Shown: positions 52,979 through 63,340 of the stretch, one piece after another | Numbering within the stretch: the stretch's first letter is position 1 | Layout of the letters: each line of letters starts with the position of its first letter | Program-made: the position numbers and the translations under genes | Assembly (NCBI GenBank): GCA_031265205.1 | Contig: JAISCZ010000130.1 | Location: 1-64,000 of the forward strand | DNA length: 64,000 nt | Source of the DNA: Deltaproteobacteria bacterium | GTDB taxonomy: Bacteria; Desulfobacterota; Desulfarculia; Adiutricales; Adiutricaceae | Reading direction: 5' to 3' | Notes under the pieces: model-generated | Databases searched by the model: none | Seen by the model: the letters and a program-made list of their open reading frames with translations, nothing else | Told to the model about the DNA's origin: nothing

Positions 52979-53620
52979 TTAGGACAGGGAGCGCGCGATA
53001 GCCTCCGCGACCCGCGCGGGGCTCTCGGAGCCGTCGACCTCGCGCAGATAGGCCTTTTCCCGGTAATAGCCGATGAGAGGATCCGTGAGGTCGTTGTAAA
53101 CCTTCAGGCGGTTGCGGATGGCCTCCTGGGAGTCGTCCGCCCGCTGGTAGATCTCCCCCTGGCAACCGGGGCAGACGAGGGAGGCGGGGGGCGGGTTAAA
53201 GTCCACGTGGTAGGTGGCCGCGCAGCCGCGGCAGACCCTGCGGCCCGCTAACCGCCGGGTCAAAGCGTCCTCTGGAACGCTCAAAAAGAGAACGTGGTCA
53301 ATGGCCTTCTTCTGGGCGACGAGGGCCCGGTCAAAGGCCTCGGCCTGCGCCAGGGTGCGGGGAAAGCCGTCTAAGAGAACCCCCTTTTGGCAGTCGGGAA
53401 GCGTCAGCCTGTCCGCCACTAAATCCAAGATGAGGGCGTCGGGGACCAGTTCCCCCTTCTCCATATAGGCTTTGGCCTCCAATCCCAAGGGAGTCCCTTG
53501 GGCGAGGTTGGCGCGCAGGATGTCCCCCGTCGAGACGTGGGGGATCCCGTAGCGCTCTTTGATGGCCGTCGCCTGGGTGCCCTTTCCCGTTCCCGGAGGG
53601 CCTAAAAGAACGATTATCAT
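52979..53620 (-). CDS. adk: Adenylate kinase with zinc-binding lid
   Basis: 213 residues. Interconverts ATP + AMP and two ADP. P-loop [16 protein letters not shown]-binding [10 protein letters not shown] and [10 protein letters not shown], and a long lid with four cysteines (CRGC and CPGC) for structural zinc. ATG at 53620 with GGGGGGAGG upstream; the in-frame start 78 bp earlier is not conserved. Between secY and rpmJ. Confidence 0.96.
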   Translation of the reverse strand: MIIVLLGPPGTGKGTQATAIKERYGIPHVSTGDILRANLAQGTPLGLEAKAYMEKGELVPDALILDLVADRLTLPDCQKGVLLDGFPRTLAQAEAFDRALVAQKKAIDHVLFLSVPEDALTRRLAGRRVCRGCAATYHVDFNPPPASLVCPGCQGEIYQRADDSQEAIRNRLKVYNDLTDPLIGYYREKAYLREVDGSESPARVAEAIARSLS

Positions 53621-53786
53621 TTTTTCCTCCCCCCCTGAAGCGCCCCCGCCCCTTTGGGGGGGAGCGCCAGCCCCCCAAAGGGCGGGGCCGGTCGACAAAA
53701 GGCCAATGGATCCCTAATTCCCCGAAAAGAGAAGCAACTTAGTATTATGGTCCCTCTTTTCGCGATTGTCAAGTTACGCCGGATCG

Positions 53787-55112
53787 CTAGAGCCTCCGGC
53801 GGGGCTGGATCTTCCCCACGCCGCTGAGGCCTTTTTTGAGGAGGCCCGCGTACTGCTGATTCACGACCAGGGTATAAATCTGGCTGATGGTGTCCAACGC
53901 CACGCCCACGACGATTAAAAGGGCCGTGCCCCCAAAATAGAAGCTCACGTTGAAATAGCGGCTCACTAAGCTGGGCAGCAAGCAGATGACGGAGACGTAG
54001 AGGGCGCCCCAGAGGGTGACCCGGGTGAGGACCCGGTCGATAAACTCCGCCGTTTTGGCCCCGGGGAGGATCCCGGGGATAAAGCCACCGTTTTTCTGCA
54101 TGTTTTCCGCGACATCGGTCGGGTTGAACTGGACCCCGGTGTAGAAGTAGCAGAAAAAGACGATTAAGGCCACGTAGATGACGTTGTAGAGCCAGTTCCC
54201 GCGGTTGAGCCACTCGGTCATGCCCTGAATGGTCTGGTTGTCCACGAATTGCCCGATGGTGGCGGGAAACATGATAAGGGAGCTGGCGAAAATGGGGGGA
54301 ATGACCCCGGCGGGATTGAGCTTTAAAGGGAGGTGGGTGGAGCGGCCGCCCATCACGTTGCGGCCCACCACCCTTTGGGCGTACTGAATGGGTATGCGCC
54401 TTTGGGCCCTTTCGCAGAAGACCACCCCGCAGACGATGGCCACCATGCCCGCGACCAGAAAGGCCATCCGCAAAACGGACTGGTCCCCGGCCTGAACGTC
54501 GGAGAAAACGTCCCCGATGGCCGAGGGTAGGCCCTCCACGATGCCCGCGAAGATGATGAGGGAGATCCCGTTGCCGATGCCGCGCTCGGTGATCTGCTCG
54601 CCGAGCCACATGATAAAGCAGGTGCCCGCGGCCAAGGTGAGCATGGTCATCAGCCGGAAATAGAGTCCCGGCTCAATAACCACCGAGGCGGTCTCGCTCA
54701 TCTGCATGCGCTCCAGGCCCACGGCCAGCATGAAGCCCTGGAAGAGGCTGAGGCCCACCGTGAGGTAGCGGCTGTATTGGTTGAGTTTGCGGCGCCCCTG
54801 CTGTCCGCCTTCTTTTTTGAGGCGGTGGAGGTGCGGCCAGACCACGGTCAGAAGCTCAATAATAATGGAGGCCGAGATATAGGGCATGATCCCCATCGCG
54901 AAGATGGAGAACTGCGACAGGGCCCGGCCCGAAAACATGTCGAAGAGCCCGAGAAGGGTGTTTTCGTAGCGGGTGAAAAACTCGGCGAGCACCCCCGTGT
55001 CCACCCCGGGCGTGGGGATATGCACCCCCACCCGGTACACGGCCAGGATGAGGAGCACGTAGAGGATACGGTTACGGAGTTCCTTGGATTGGCCTGTCCT
55101 GGAGCCTGACAA
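53787..55112 (-). CDS. secY: Preprotein translocase channel SecY
   Basis: 441 residues, ten membrane segments. Core of the SecYEG channel. Recognisable: ELRNRILYVLLILAVYRVG, the plug/TM2 region GIMPYISASIIIELL, GNGISLIIFAGIVEGLP, and the TM10 end near LLIVVGVALDTISQI. The best start is TTG at 55112 (AAAGGA 8 bp upstream); no ATG precedes the first conserved residues. Follows rplO as usual. Confidence 0.96.
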   Translation of the reverse strand: MSGSRTGQSKELRNRILYVLLILAVYRVGVHIPTPGVDTGVLAEFFTRYENTLLGLFDMFSGRALSQFSIFAMGIMPYISASIIIELLTVVWPHLHRLKKEGGQQGRRKLNQYSRYLTVGLSLFQGFMLAVGLERMQMSETASVVIEPGLYFRLMTMLTLAAGTCFIMWLGEQITERGIGNGISLIIFAGIVEGLPSAIGDVFSDVQAGDQSVLRMAFLVAGMVAIVCGVVFCERAQRRIPIQYAQRVVGRNVMGGRSTHLPLKLNPAGVIPPIFASSLIMFPATIGQFVDNQTIQGMTEWLNRGNWLYNVIYVALIVFFCYFYTGVQFNPTDVAENMQKNGGFIPGILPGAKTAEFIDRVLTRVTLWGALYVSVICLLPSLVSRYFNVSFYFGGTALLIVVGVALDTISQIYTLVVNQQYAGLLKKGLSGVGKIQPRRRL

Positions 55113-55290
55113 CGCTCGTTCCTTTGCCCAAAAGGGCTATTGTTACGCGGCCCGTGAAAGCCCCAAGCGCTAAACGCCCGCGGCCCGTCGCCTAAATCGG
55201 GGAGCGCGAGGGGCCGCGGCGGTTGGCCCCAGGGCCTAAGCCGCGCCCTTCGCTTGGAAAGAGAAGAGAAGAAAGGGGAAAGCCCTTGGG

Positions 55291-55989
55291 TTAGCTGTCC
55301 TCGGGGGGCTTTTCCGCGTCGGCCTCTCCGGGCTCTTCCGGGGCGCCGTCCTCCGCGGGGGGCGGGCCTCCGTCGCTGGCGGCGGAGGCCCCCGTCACTT
55401 CCAGCGCCGACTTTAAGACCTCCAGCGCTTCCTCGGGCTTCTCCTCCCGGAGGGCGACCACGGCCGTCTCCAGGGCGCCCTCGAGGCGCAGCGCGTAGCT
55501 ATCGACGAGCTTCCAAACCTCCTGGAGAGGCGAGAGGATTACCTTGCCCCCGACGCTCTCGATCTTGGCGATGGCGCTCTTGGACGCGGCCTGGACGGTC
55601 ACCGCGACGGGGTAGTCAATTTCCCCGACGGCCAGGAGCTTGATGGGGTTATTGAGGTCGTGGACGATTTTAAGGGTCAGAAGGTCGAAAGGCGAGAACT
55701 CCGCGCGCCGCTCGCGCGTCGCGGGATCCTCGTGGCCCACGAGCTGGGAGATATTGACGAGGGTCCATTTCTTCTTGAAGATATTGGTGAAACCGCGCTT
55801 GGGCAGCCGCCTCTGGAGAGGCATCTGGCCTCCCTCGAAGCCGGGGGAAACGCCGCCGCCCGAGCGGGCCTTCTGGCCTTTGTGGCCCCGGCCCGAGGTT
55901 TTGCCGACCCCCGAGGCCTCGCCCCGGCCCAGCCTCTTGCGCGCTTTGCGGGAGCCTTTGGGGATGGATAAATTACTGAGGGTCAGCAT
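55291..55989 (-). CDS. rplO: 50S ribosomal protein L15 with acidic C-terminal tail
   Basis: Residues 1-~150 are normal L15 (KARKRLGRGEASGVGKTSGR, GGQMPLQRRLPKRGF). Residues ~150-232 are extra: a helical part (VWKLVDSYALRLEGALETAV), then a disordered Glu/Pro/Ala tail (EDGAPEEPGEADAEKPPE). The family is usually 145-150 residues. Shares TAATG with rpmD: its start codon overlaps the rpmD stop by one base. Confidence 0.94.
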   Translation of the reverse strand: MLTLSNLSIPKGSRKARKRLGRGEASGVGKTSGRGHKGQKARSGGGVSPGFEGGQMPLQRRLPKRGFTNIFKKKWTLVNISQLVGHEDPATRERRAEFSPFDLLTLKIVHDLNNPIKLLAVGEIDYPVAVTVQAASKSAIAKIESVGGKVILSPLQEVWKLVDSYALRLEGALETAVVALREEKPEEALEVLKSALEVTGASAASDGGPPPAEDGAPEEPGEADAEKPPEDS

Positions 55990-56177
55990 TAGACTTCCTC
56001 CACCTTCAGAAGGTAAGAGACCTTATTAATCATGCCCCGGATCGCGGGGGTGGCGTCGTGCGCCTTGCTTTGGCCGATTTTTTTGAGGCCCAGGGCCCTC
56101 ACCGTGGCGCGGTGGGAGGGAAGGCGCCCGATGACGCTTTTGACCTGAGTGACTATTATTTTGCGTTCGCTTGCCAT
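55989..56177 (-). CDS. rpmD: 50S ribosomal protein L30
   Basis: 62 residues: [20 protein letters not shown], then [20 protein letters not shown], a complete bacterial L30. Between rpsE and rplO in spc order. Confidence 0.96.
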   Translation of the reverse strand: MASERKIIVTQVKSVIGRLPSHRATVRALGLKKIGQSKAHDATPAIRGMINKVSYLLKVEEV

Positions 56178-56195
56178 GATGCCATTCCTCTTGGG

Positions 56196-56699
56196 TTACA
56201 CCCGCAGGCGCTCGGGCGGCACGCCGCGCTCTTTGGCGACCGTCCGGGCCAGTTTCATCCCCGCGAGGGCGTTAATCGTCGCGCGGACCACGTTGTGGGG
56301 GTTATTGGACCCCAAAACCTTGGTGAGCAAATCCTTGACCCCCGCCGCTTCCACCACGGCCCGGACCGATCCCCCGGCGATGACCCCCGTGCCTTTGGCG
56401 GCCGGCTTTAAGAGCACCTGGCCGCTGCCGGCGTTGCCGATGGCCCGGTGGGGAACCGTGGTCCCCGCGAGGTCCACGGAGATCATGTTCTTCTTGGCCT
56501 TTTCGGCGCCCTTGCGGATGGCCTCGGGCACCTCCAGGGCTTTGCCCAAGCCGTAGCCCACCTTGCCCTGGCCGTCGCCCACCACCACGATGGCGCTGAA
56601 GGAAAAGCGGCGCCCGCCCTTCACCACCTTAGCCACGCGGTTGACGTGCACTACTTTGTCGATTAAAGCCGATTCTTCCGGTTCTGGTCTAAACGCCAT
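56196..56699 (-). CDS. rpsE: 30S ribosomal protein S5
   Basis: 167 residues. The N-terminal double-stranded RNA-binding fold ([38 protein letters not shown]) and the C-terminal [18 protein letters not shown] are complete. S5 helps set decoding accuracy. Follows rplR by 27 bp. Confidence 0.97.
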   Translation of the reverse strand: MAFRPEPEESALIDKVVHVNRVAKVVKGGRRFSFSAIVVVGDGQGKVGYGLGKALEVPEAIRKGAEKAKKNMISVDLAGTTVPHRAIGNAGSGQVLLKPAAKGTGVIAGGSVRAVVEAAGVKDLLTKVLGSNNPHNVVRATINALAGMKLARTVAKERGVPPERLRV

Positions 56700-56726
56700 A
56701 ACAAGTTATCCCTTAAGGTAAAACCT

Positions 56727-57089
56727 TTAAAACTCCAAGCCCGCTTCCCGGGCGCCCTCGGACAGGGCTTTCACCCGACCGTGGTACAAAAAGCCGTTGC
56801 GGTCAAAGACGACTTGGGTCACGCCCTTGTCCTTGGCGATGGCGCCGATGGCCAGCCCGACAATCTTGGCCTTCGCGATCTTCTTCTGGCCCGCGAGCTG
56901 CGTCTGGATGGCTTCGGAGAGGGTCGAGGCCGCCGCCAGGGTGATCCCCTTCTGGTCGTCGATGAGCTGGGCGTAGATATGGTTGGCCGAGCGGAAAACG
57001 GAAAGGCGCGGCCGCTGGCTTACGCCCCTGACCTTCTTGCGCACCCGGGCTTGCCGAATCCGGCGCGATTTCTGACGTTGGTTGGTCAC
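56727..57089 (-). CDS. rplR: 50S ribosomal protein L18
   Basis: 120 residues. Basic N-terminus, then [18 protein letters not shown], ending [21 protein letters not shown]18 carries 5S rRNA to the large subunit. Normal length and order between rplF and rpsE. Confidence 0.97.
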   Translation of the reverse strand: MTNQRQKSRRIRQARVRKKVRGVSQRPRLSVFRSANHIYAQLIDDQKGITLAAASTLSEAIQTQLAGQKKIAKAKIVGLAIGAIAKDKGVTQVVFDRNGFLYHGRVKALSEGAREAGLEF

Positions 57090-57198
57090 TTTATCACCAA
57101 AAGAGCCCTAGGGGGCCCTCTCCTCAAGTCCCGCGCGCGGCCGCGGGCCCAAAAAAAACCGAGGCCGCCGTAAGGGGCCCGGAGCGGGCGCGCGGGGC

Positions 57199-57741
57199 TT
57201 ACTTCGCCCCGGCCTTGCCGACCTTCTTCTGGATGACTTCCCCGGCGTAGCGGATGCCCTTGCCCTTGTAGGGCTCCGGGGGCCTAAAGGCGCGGATGGT
57301 GGCCGCGGTCTGGCCCAAAAGCTCGTTGTCGATGGAAACGAGGGTCACCCGCCCGGCCTTGGCCTCCACGGTGGCCGCGACCCCCTGAGGGACCTTAAAG
57401 ATCACCGGGTGGCTGTAGCCCAGGGCCATCTTCAGGACCCCAGGGCTTTCCTCGTCCACCCTCCAGCCCACGCCCGTAACCTCGAGGATCTTCGTAAAAC
57501 CGACGGAAACGCCGGTCACCATGTTCTGGACCAGGCTCCGGAAGAGCCCCCAGAGGGCGCCCGACTGACCTTCGCGGCGGGGAAGGACCCGCAACTCGGT
57601 CCCTTCGGCGACCACGTCGATGGCCGGATGGATCTGGCGCTTAAGGGTCCCCTTGGGGCCTTTGACCTCCAGGAGGCCTTCCCTGAAACTGAAGCTGACG
57701 CCCTGGGGAAGGCTAATGGGTAATTTCCCGACGCGGGACAT
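57199..57741 (-). CDS. rplF: 50S ribosomal protein L6
   Basis: 180 residues: MSRVGKLPISLPQGVSFSF, LVQNMVTGVSVGFTKILEVT, and C-terminal RPPEPYKGKGIRYAGEVIQK. Two L6 domains complete; sits near the factor-binding site. Confidence 0.97.
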   Translation of the reverse strand: MSRVGKLPISLPQGVSFSFREGLLEVKGPKGTLKRQIHPAIDVVAEGTELRVLPRREGQSGALWGLFRSLVQNMVTGVSVGFTKILEVTGVGWRVDEESPGVLKMALGYSHPVIFKVPQGVAATVEAKAGRVTLVSIDNELLGQTAATIRAFRPPEPYKGKGIRYAGEVIQKKVGKAGAK

Positions 57742-57795
57742 ATCTCACCTTTACTTGAAACCGCGGCCTGGGCTATTGGCCCCGGCGCGCGAGCG

Positions 57796-58194
57796 CTACC
57801 AAATTTCGCAGATGGACTCGCCGCCCAGGTTGTGGCGGCGGGCTTCCTTATCGGTCATGACCCCGTGGGAGGTGGAGACGATTAAGATCCCCAGGCCCGA
57901 GAGAACCGGCTCGATGTCGTCGGCCTTCTGGTAGACCCGGCGGCCGGGCTTGGAGACCCGGGTCAGGCCCTGGATCACCGGGTTGTTGGCTTCCGTGTAC
58001 TTGAGAAAGACGCGGATCACGCCCTGGCGGGTGTCCCGGGAGACCTTGTAATTCTTGATAAAGCCCTCGTCCTTGAGGATGCGGACGATGGCCACCTTCA
58101 GGCGGGAGGCCGGAACGTCCACGCGGTCGTGCTTGGCGACGAGAGCGTTGCGGATGCGCGTTAAGAGATCGGCGACGGGATCGGTCATAGTCAT
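57796..58194 (-). CDS. rpsH: 30S ribosomal protein S8
   Basis: 132 residues: [32 protein letters not shown]-like segment (here [11 protein letters not shown]), and C-terminal [20 protein letters not shown]. In E. coli S8 also represses the spc operon; that control is not tested here. Start could be the second ATG at 58188. Confidence 0.96.
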   Translation of the reverse strand: MTMTDPVADLLTRIRNALVAKHDRVDVPASRLKVAIVRILKDEGFIKNYKVSRDTRQGVIRVFLKYTEANNPVIQGLTRVSKPGRRVYQKADDIEPVLSGLGILIVSTSHGVMTDKEARRHNLGGESICEIW

Positions 58195-58210
58195 AATTTG
58201 GATTCCTAAG

Positions 58211-58396
58211 CTACCAGCTGGCCTTAATGACCCCGGGAATCTCGCCCGCGAGAGCCATCTTCCGAAAGCAGATGCGGCAGAGGTTGAAGCGCCGGAGGTA
58301 CGCGCGCGGCCTACCGCACACGGGGCAGCGGTGGTAAGCCCTGGTTTTGAATTTCGCGGGCCTTTCGGCTTTGACGATCATGGACGTTTTGGCCAT
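58211..58396 (-). CDS. rpsN: 30S ribosomal protein S14, zinc type
   Basis: 61 residues, the short zinc-binding form: [20 protein letters not shown] with CxxC-x12-CxxC, ending [11 protein letters not shown]. The longer zinc-free form is absent here. Confidence 0.97.
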   Translation of the reverse strand: MAKTSMIVKAERPAKFKTRAYHRCPVCGRPRAYLRRFNLCRICFRKMALAGEIPGVIKASW

Positions 58397-58429
58397 CGGA
58401 AAAATACTCCTTGTGGGGTCGGCTCTTCC

Positions 58430-58984
58430 CTAGTGGGCGGCGCTTTTCTTGAAGGGCATGCCCAGCTGGGCCAAAAGGAAGCGGGCCTCCTCGTCCGTCT
58501 TGGCCGTGGTGACGATGGTGACGTTAAGGCCCTTAATCTTGTCGATCTTGTCGTAGTCGACTTCCGGAAAGATGATGTGCTCGCGGATGCCCAGGGTGTA
58601 GTTGCCCCGGCCGTCGAAGGCCTTGGGGCTCACCCCGCGAAAGTCGCGAACTCGGGGGAGGACGATATTGATGAGCTTGTCGAGGAAGTACTCCATTTTC
58701 TTCCGGCGCAGCGTCACCGTGGCCCCGATGGAGTTGCCCTCGCGCAGCTTGAAGGCGGCGATGGAGCGGCGGGCCTTGGTGATCACGGCCTTCTGGCCGG
58801 TAATGGCCGAAAGCTCGCCCACGGCCGCGTCCAAAACCTTCGGCTCGGACTTGCCTTCGCCCAGGCCCATGTTCAAAGTGACCTTCGTCACTTTGGGAAC
58901 CTGGTTGACGTTTTGGTAATTAAACTCTTTCTGGAGCTTGGGAACCACGGTCTTGGCGTAAAATTCGCTGAATCTGGTCGTCAT
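58430..58984 (-). CDS. rplE: 50S ribosomal protein L5
   Basis: 184 residues: [60 protein letters not shown]. Binds 5S rRNA and P-site tRNA. ATG at 58984 has AGAGGAAG upstream; the in-frame extension to 59044 is unlike the family. Confidence 0.97.
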   Translation of the reverse strand: MTTRFSEFYAKTVVPKLQKEFNYQNVNQVPKVTKVTLNMGLGEGKSEPKVLDAAVGELSAITGQKAVITKARRSIAAFKLREGNSIGATVTLRRKKMEYFLDKLINIVLPRVRDFRGVSPKAFDGRGNYTLGIREHIIFPEVDYDKIDKIKGLNVTIVTTAKTDEEARFLLAQLGMPFKKSAAH

Positions 58985-59093
58985 CGTTGTCTTCCTCTGG
59001 AACGCCCAGCCTCCTCCGGGCGGGGGAGGCCTCCCTTCGGCCAAAAGGGGCGCCGATGGATTTAAGGGCGGGGTCTGGGGCCCGGAATCGCTC

Positions 59094-59501
59094 CTAGGGC
59101 CTTAAGTGCTTGTGGCAGTGGCTGCAGATCCGGACGTATTTAGTCTTGACCCGACCGTTGGGGAGCTCCACGGTGACGGGGCCGCGTTTGACCCGGGACG
59201 GGAGGCCGCAGTGGGGGCAGACGATGGCCACGTTGGAGACGTGCGCCGGACGCTCCATTTCGCGGATCTCGCGCGTCTCGCCCTCGGTCTTGGGCCGATA
59301 GCAGGTCCGGCCCATTTTGAGGCCCGCGACCGAGACCCTTTGGGACTTGGAGAAGTATTCCAGAAATTTTCCCGTCTTGGTCTTGACGGCGACCCCGGAG
59401 CGAATCATCAGGACATCGTCCTTGCGGAAGCCCGAGGGCTTATACTTGGTCTGGAGCCTCAGCTTGTTCTGGTGATGGAGTTTGTTCTTGCGGGGCTTCA
59501 T
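59094..59501 (-). CDS. rplX: 50S ribosomal protein L24, long zinc-ribbon form
   Basis: 135 residues. The KOW core ([20 protein letters not shown]) and [20 protein letters not shown] identify L24. It has an extra basic N-terminus ([19 protein letters not shown]) and two Cys pairs (CPHC, CSHC) forming a zinc ribbon. Common bacterial L24 is ~100-110 residues. Initiates large-subunit folding. Confidence 0.93.
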   Translation of the reverse strand: MKPRKNKLHHQNKLRLQTKYKPSGFRKDDVLMIRSGVAVKTKTGKFLEYFSKSQRVSVAGLKMGRTCYRPKTEGETREIREMERPAHVSNVAIVCPHCGLPSRVKRGPVTVELPNGRVKTKYVRICSHCHKHLRP

Positions 59502-59502
59502 T

Positions 59503-59871
59503 CTAGAGGACCTCCGGGGCCAGGGAAACGATCTTGGCGAAGCGCCGGGCCCTCAACTCGCGGGCCACGGGCCCGAAGATGCGGGTGCCGATGGGCTCGC
59601 GGTCCTTGTTGATGAGCACGGCCGAGTTGTCGTCGAATTTGATATAGGAGCCGTCAACCCGGCCCACTTCCTTGGCCACGCGCACGATAACGGCCTTGGC
59701 CGTGTCGCCCTTCTTGACCTTGGAACCCGGGATAGCCTCTTTGATCGACACCACGATGACGTCGCCCAAGGAGGCGTAGCGCCTCTTGCTGCCGCCCAGG
59801 ACTTTGATGCAGGCGACCTCCTTGGCCCCGGAGTTATCGGCGACCGTTAGTCTGGTTTCCGGCTGAATCAT
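59503..59871 (-). CDS. rplN: 50S ribosomal protein L14
   Basis: 122 residues, exactly the usual length from ATG at 59871: [20 protein letters not shown], then [17 protein letters not shown] and the C-terminal [20 protein letters not shown]. One base separates its stop from rplX. Confidence 0.97.
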   Translation of the reverse strand: MIQPETRLTVADNSGAKEVACIKVLGGSKRRYASLGDVIVVSIKEAIPGSKVKKGDTAKAVIVRVAKEVGRVDGSYIKFDDNSAVLINKDREPIGTRIFGPVARELRARRFAKIVSLAPEVL

Positions 59872-59931
59872 TTTTAATAGTCTCCCCCCTCTTGGGAAAG
59901 CCAAGGGCGCGCGGCGCGCCCGGCGCTGAAG

Positions 59932-60189
59932 CTAGGCCTGGCTCGCCAGAACCTTGGTCAGCCGCCAGCGTTTGAGCCTGGACAGGGGCCGGGACTGGAT
60001 GATTTCCACGGTGTCCCCCATGTGGGCGATGTTCTTTTCGTCGTGGGCCATAAATTTGGCGCGGCGACGGATATATTTTTTGTAAACGGGATGTTTGACC
60101 AAGCGGTTCACCAAAACCACGCAGGTTTTGTCCATCTTGTCGGAGACCACCACCCCGGTGAGGGTTAAATTAGGGCGCCTATCTTCCAC
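59932..60189 (-). CDS. rpsQ: 30S ribosomal protein S17
   Basis: 85 residues: [39 protein letters not shown], and [22 protein letters not shown]-fold 16S rRNA binder. 3 bp after rpmC. Confidence 0.97.
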   Translation of the reverse strand: MEDRRPNLTLTGVVVSDKMDKTCVVLVNRLVKHPVYKKYIRRRAKFMAHDEKNIAHMGDTVEIIQSRPLSRLKRWRLTKVLASQA

Positions 60190-60192
60190 GGT

Positions 60193-60435
60193 TTACCCTT
60201 CCCTTCCGGCCATCTGATCCGGGTTTTTGAGTTTTTCGTTGATAATGGTCAGCGCGCGGGCGATCCGCCTGCGGGTCTTGCGGATGGCGCGAACGTCCTT
60301 GACCGCCGCGCCGCCAGCGAGGAGGCGTTCCCTGACGAGGTCCAGCTCTAAATCGTTCCGCAGCGTCCGCAGTTCCGGCACGGTCATGAGCCGCAATTCA
60401 CGGAGCGCGTCTTGGCGCGTCGTTTTAGGCTTCAT
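60193..60435 (-). CDS. rpmC: 50S ribosomal protein L29
   Basis: 80 residues: two helices with [20 protein letters not shown] and [20 protein letters not shown]. Slightly longer than the usual ~65 residues, with an N-terminal KPKTTRQDA extension. Its ATG overlaps the rplP stop by 4 bp. Confidence 0.95.
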   Translation of the reverse strand: MKPKTTRQDALRELRLMTVPELRTLRNDLELDLVRERLLAGGAAVKDVRAIRKTRRRIARALTIINEKLKNPDQMAGREG

Positions 60436-60848
60436 TGAATCTCCCCCCTCGCCACGAAGCGGCAGTCAAACGGGAGTTTGTTGGCGCACAGGCGCATGGC
60501 CTCGCGGGCCACTTCCTCGGAGACCCCGTCCATCTCGAAGATAAGCCTGCCGGGCTTAATCACGCAGACCCAACCCTCGGGGGCGCCTTTGCCCTTGCCC
60601 ATGCGGGTTTCCGCCGGCTTTTTGCAGACGGGCTTGTCGGGGAAGACGCGGACCCAGAGCTGGCCGCCCCTTTTCACGTGGCGGTTGATGGCCACGCGCC
60701 CCGCCTCGATCTGTTGGGCGGTCATGTACCCGCGGGAAAGGGACATGAGGGCGAAGCGGCCGAAATCGAGGGAGAAGCCCCCCTTGGCCTGTCCGCCGCG
60801 ACGGCCCTTCTGCCGTTTGCGGTATTTGGTTCGTTTGGGAGAAAGCAT
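60432..60848 (-). CDS. rplP: 50S ribosomal protein L16
   Basis: 138 residues: [60 protein letters not shown]. Sits near the A-site tRNA elbow. Translationally coupled to rpmC. Confidence 0.97.
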   Translation of the reverse strand: MLSPKRTKYRKRQKGRRGGQAKGGFSLDFGRFALMSLSRGYMTAQQIEAGRVAINRHVKRGGQLWVRVFPDKPVCKKPAETRMGKGKGAPEGWVCVIKPGRLIFEMDGVSEEVAREAMRLCANKLPFDCRFVARGEIQ

Positions 60849-60933
60849 AAGGAAAAAAACTCCTTTGGCTGGAGCTTTGGGCTCGGCTCCCCTCGCGGGG
60901 GCCTCCGGGCCGGACGCGTAAAACGAATGGGGA

Positions 60934-61641
60934 CTATTCCGCCGGGGCGGGATCGGTCATGATCTCGCCCTTGAAAATATGGACCTTGACCCCGATGATG
61001 CCGTAGGTCGTCTTGGCCTCGGCGAAGCCGTAATCGACGTCGGCGCGCAGGGTGTGCAGGGGCACCCGGCCCTCCCGGTACCACTCCCGGCGGGCGATTT
61101 CCGCGCCCCCCAGGCGGCCCGAGCAGTGGATTTTAATCCCCAGGGCCCCGAATTTGAAGGCCAGGGACATGCACTTTTTCATGGCCCGGCGGAAGGCGAC
61201 CCGGCGCTGGAGCTGCTGGGCCACGTTCTCGGCCACGAGCTGGGCGGAGACCTCCGGCTTGCGGACCTCTTTGATGTCGATGAGGATCTCGCGCTTGGGG
61301 GCCTCGGCGGCCGCGGAGTCTTCCGGAAAGCCGCCGCGGCGACGTTTGTGGATCTTCTCGATGAGTTTTTCGAGGTCGTGCCGCAGGTTCTCGATCTCGG
61401 CGCCCTTCTTGCCGATGACGATGCCAGGGCGGGCGGTGTAGATGGAGAGCTTCACTTTGGAGGCGAAGCGCTCAATCTCCACGGCGGAGACGCTGGCCGC
61501 CTCCAGCTTCTTCTTGACGTAATCCCGGATTTTACGGTCCTCGACGACGAAAAGGCCGTAGTCTTTGCCGCCGAACCAACGGGATCCCCAAGTTTTGATA
61601 ACGCCGAGGCGAAATCCGACGGGGTGTGTTTTCTGACCCAA
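60934..61641 (-). CDS. rpsC: 30S ribosomal protein S3
   Basis: 235 residues: [20 protein letters not shown], the KH domain with [20 protein letters not shown], and the C-terminal [20 protein letters not shown]. Part of the mRNA-entry helicase site. A 13-residue insert ([13 protein letters not shown]) follows the KH region. Confidence 0.97.
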   Translation of the reverse strand: MGQKTHPVGFRLGVIKTWGSRWFGGKDYGLFVVEDRKIRDYVKKKLEAASVSAVEIERFASKVKLSIYTARPGIVIGKKGAEIENLRHDLEKLIEKIHKRRRGGFPEDSAAAEAPKREILIDIKEVRKPEVSAQLVAENVAQQLQRRVAFRRAMKKCMSLAFKFGALGIKIHCSGRLGGAEIARREWYREGRVPLHTLRADVDYGFAEAKTTYGIIGVKVHIFKGEIMTDPAPAE

Positions 61642-61705
61642 AATAACTCTCCTTGCGGCCCGGGCGCGCGCGGCCCCCCGGCCCTAATGGGGTCCCCTCG
61701 CGGGA

Positions 61706-62110
61706 CTACTTTCTTTTGACCCAGACCTCAACGCGGCACATTCTCTTGAGAATGGGCTTGGCCGTGCCGTGGGAAACGGGGTGGAACCTCTTGAGGCGCG
61801 GGCCGTCCCCGACGAGAATTTTGTCGATCACGAAGTCGTCAAGCTCTTCCACTTTCCGTTCCAAGACGCGGGCGGCGTTGGAAATGGCCGAAAAGATAAC
61901 GGTCCGCAACAGGCGCGCGCTGGAGCCCGGGGCGCATTTGAGGGCCTCGACGGTCGCGAGGACGGGCGCCCCGACGAGCCCCTTGGCCCGCATCTGGGCC
62001 TTGCGGGGAGGACAGCGCAGGAATTTGCCGACGGCCGAGAGGCCGCGCCGCTCCTTGCGCAGGGCTTCGCGCGCGTCTCGCTTGAGTTGTTTATTATTGA
62101 TTTCGCTCAT
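61706..62110 (-). CDS. rplV: 50S ribosomal protein L22
   Basis: 134 residues: AVGKFLRCPPRKAQMRAKGL, SAISNAARVLERKVEELDDF, and the beta-hairpin GDGPRLKRFHPVSHGTAKPI. It has an N-terminal charged extension of ~20 residues (LKRDAREALRKERRG). Lines the exit tunnel. Confidence 0.96.
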   Translation of the reverse strand: MSEINNKQLKRDAREALRKERRGLSAVGKFLRCPPRKAQMRAKGLVGAPVLATVEALKCAPGSSARLLRTVIFSAISNAARVLERKVEELDDFVIDKILVGDGPRLKRFHPVSHGTAKPILKRMCRVEVWVKRK

Positions 62111-62149
62111 GGAATGGGCCTCATGCTCCCGCCAAAAAACGCGCGGGCG

Positions 62150-62437
62150 TTATTTGCGGGCCTGCTTTTTCAGCTTTTTATCCGCCGAGTGGCCGTAGAA
62201 AATCCGGGTCGGGGAAAATTCCCCGAGCTTGTGGCCAACCATGTTCTCCGTCACGAAGACCGGCAGGAATTTTTTGCCGTTGTGCACCGCGAAGGTGAGG
62301 CCGACCATTTCCGGAAGGATTGTCGAGCGCCGGGACCAAGTCTTGATGACTCTGCGGTCGTTGGCCACCCCGGCGGCTTCCGTCTTGGCCAGAAGGCATT
62401 CGTCCACGAAGGGCCCTTTTTTAACGCTGCGGGGCAT
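62150..62437 (-). CDS. rpsS: 30S ribosomal protein S19
   Basis: 95 residues: [60 protein letters not shown]. Complete; forms the head with S13. Confidence 0.97.
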   Translation of the reverse strand: MPRSVKKGPFVDECLLAKTEAAGVANDRRVIKTWSRRSTILPEMVGLTFAVHNGKKFLPVFVTENMVGHKLGEFSPTRIFYGHSADKKLKKQARK

Positions 62438-62452
62438 AGATCTCCTCCAATC

Positions 62453-63283
62453 CTATTTTTTGTCGCGCCGCTTCACGATAAAACGGTTCGAGGGTTTGTT
62501 CTTCTTGCGGGTCTTGTAGCCCTTGGTGGGTTTCCCCCAGGGGGTCACGGGATGCCGGCCGCCCGAGCTTTTGCCCTCGCCGCCGCCCAAGGGGTGGTCC
62601 ACGGGGTTCATGGCCACGCCACGGACGTGGGGCCGGCGGCCCAGGTAGCGCTTGCGCCCGGCCTTGCCGAGGGAAACGCCGCTGCGCTCGCTGTTGCCCA
62701 CCTGGCCGATGGTGGCCTTGCAGACCGCGAGGATGAGGCGCGTCTCCCCCGAGGGGAGCTTCACGAGAACGTAGGCCCCTTCCTTGGCCATGAGCTGAGC
62801 CCCGACGCCCGCGCCCCGAGCCAGCTGGGCGCCCTTTTCGGGCTTCATCTCCACGTTGTGGATCTGGGTGCCCAGGGGGATGTTTTTGAGGGGCATGCAG
62901 TTGCCCGGCTTGATGTCCACCTTTTCGCCGGAAATCACGCTGTCGCCGGCCTTGAGGCCCTGGGGCGCCACGATGTAGCTCTTGTGGCCGTCGGCGTAGA
63001 AGAGGAGAGCGATGCGGGCCCCGCGGTTGGGATCGTACTCGATGGAACGCACCTTCGCGGGAATGTTGTCTTTCTTGCGCAGAAAATCAATAAGCCGATA
63101 CCGCCGCTTATGGCCGCCACCCCGAAAGCGAGTCGTGATCCGGCCCAAATTGTTGCGGCCCCCGGTGGAAGGCTTAGGCCGGAGGAGGCTTTTTTCCGGC
63201 TTTTTCTTGTCGAGCTCCGCGAAAGAGGGGTAGGTTTGAGCCCTCCGGCCGGGGGAGGTGGGCTTAACTTCCTTGATAGTCAT
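62453..63283 (-). CDS. rplB: 50S ribosomal protein L2
   Basis: 276 residues: [20 protein letters not shown], the central OB/SH3 domains, and C-terminal [20 protein letters not shown] containing the His needed near the peptidyl-transferase centre. 15 bp before rpsS. Confidence 0.98.
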   Translation of the reverse strand: MTIKEVKPTSPGRRAQTYPSFAELDKKKPEKSLLRPKPSTGGRNNLGRITTRFRGGGHKRRYRLIDFLRKKDNIPAKVRSIEYDPNRGARIALLFYADGHKSYIVAPQGLKAGDSVISGEKVDIKPGNCMPLKNIPLGTQIHNVEMKPEKGAQLARGAGVGAQLMAKEGAYVLVKLPSGETRLILAVCKATIGQVGNSERSGVSLGKAGRKRYLGRRPHVRGVAMNPVDHPLGGGEGKSSGGRHPVTPWGKPTKGYKTRKKNKPSNRFIVKRRDKK

Positions 63284-63340
63284 CGTCTGTCCTTGGCCAA
63301 CGGCGAAAGTGGGGCGAGTGGGGAAAGAGGGAGGCGCGGC

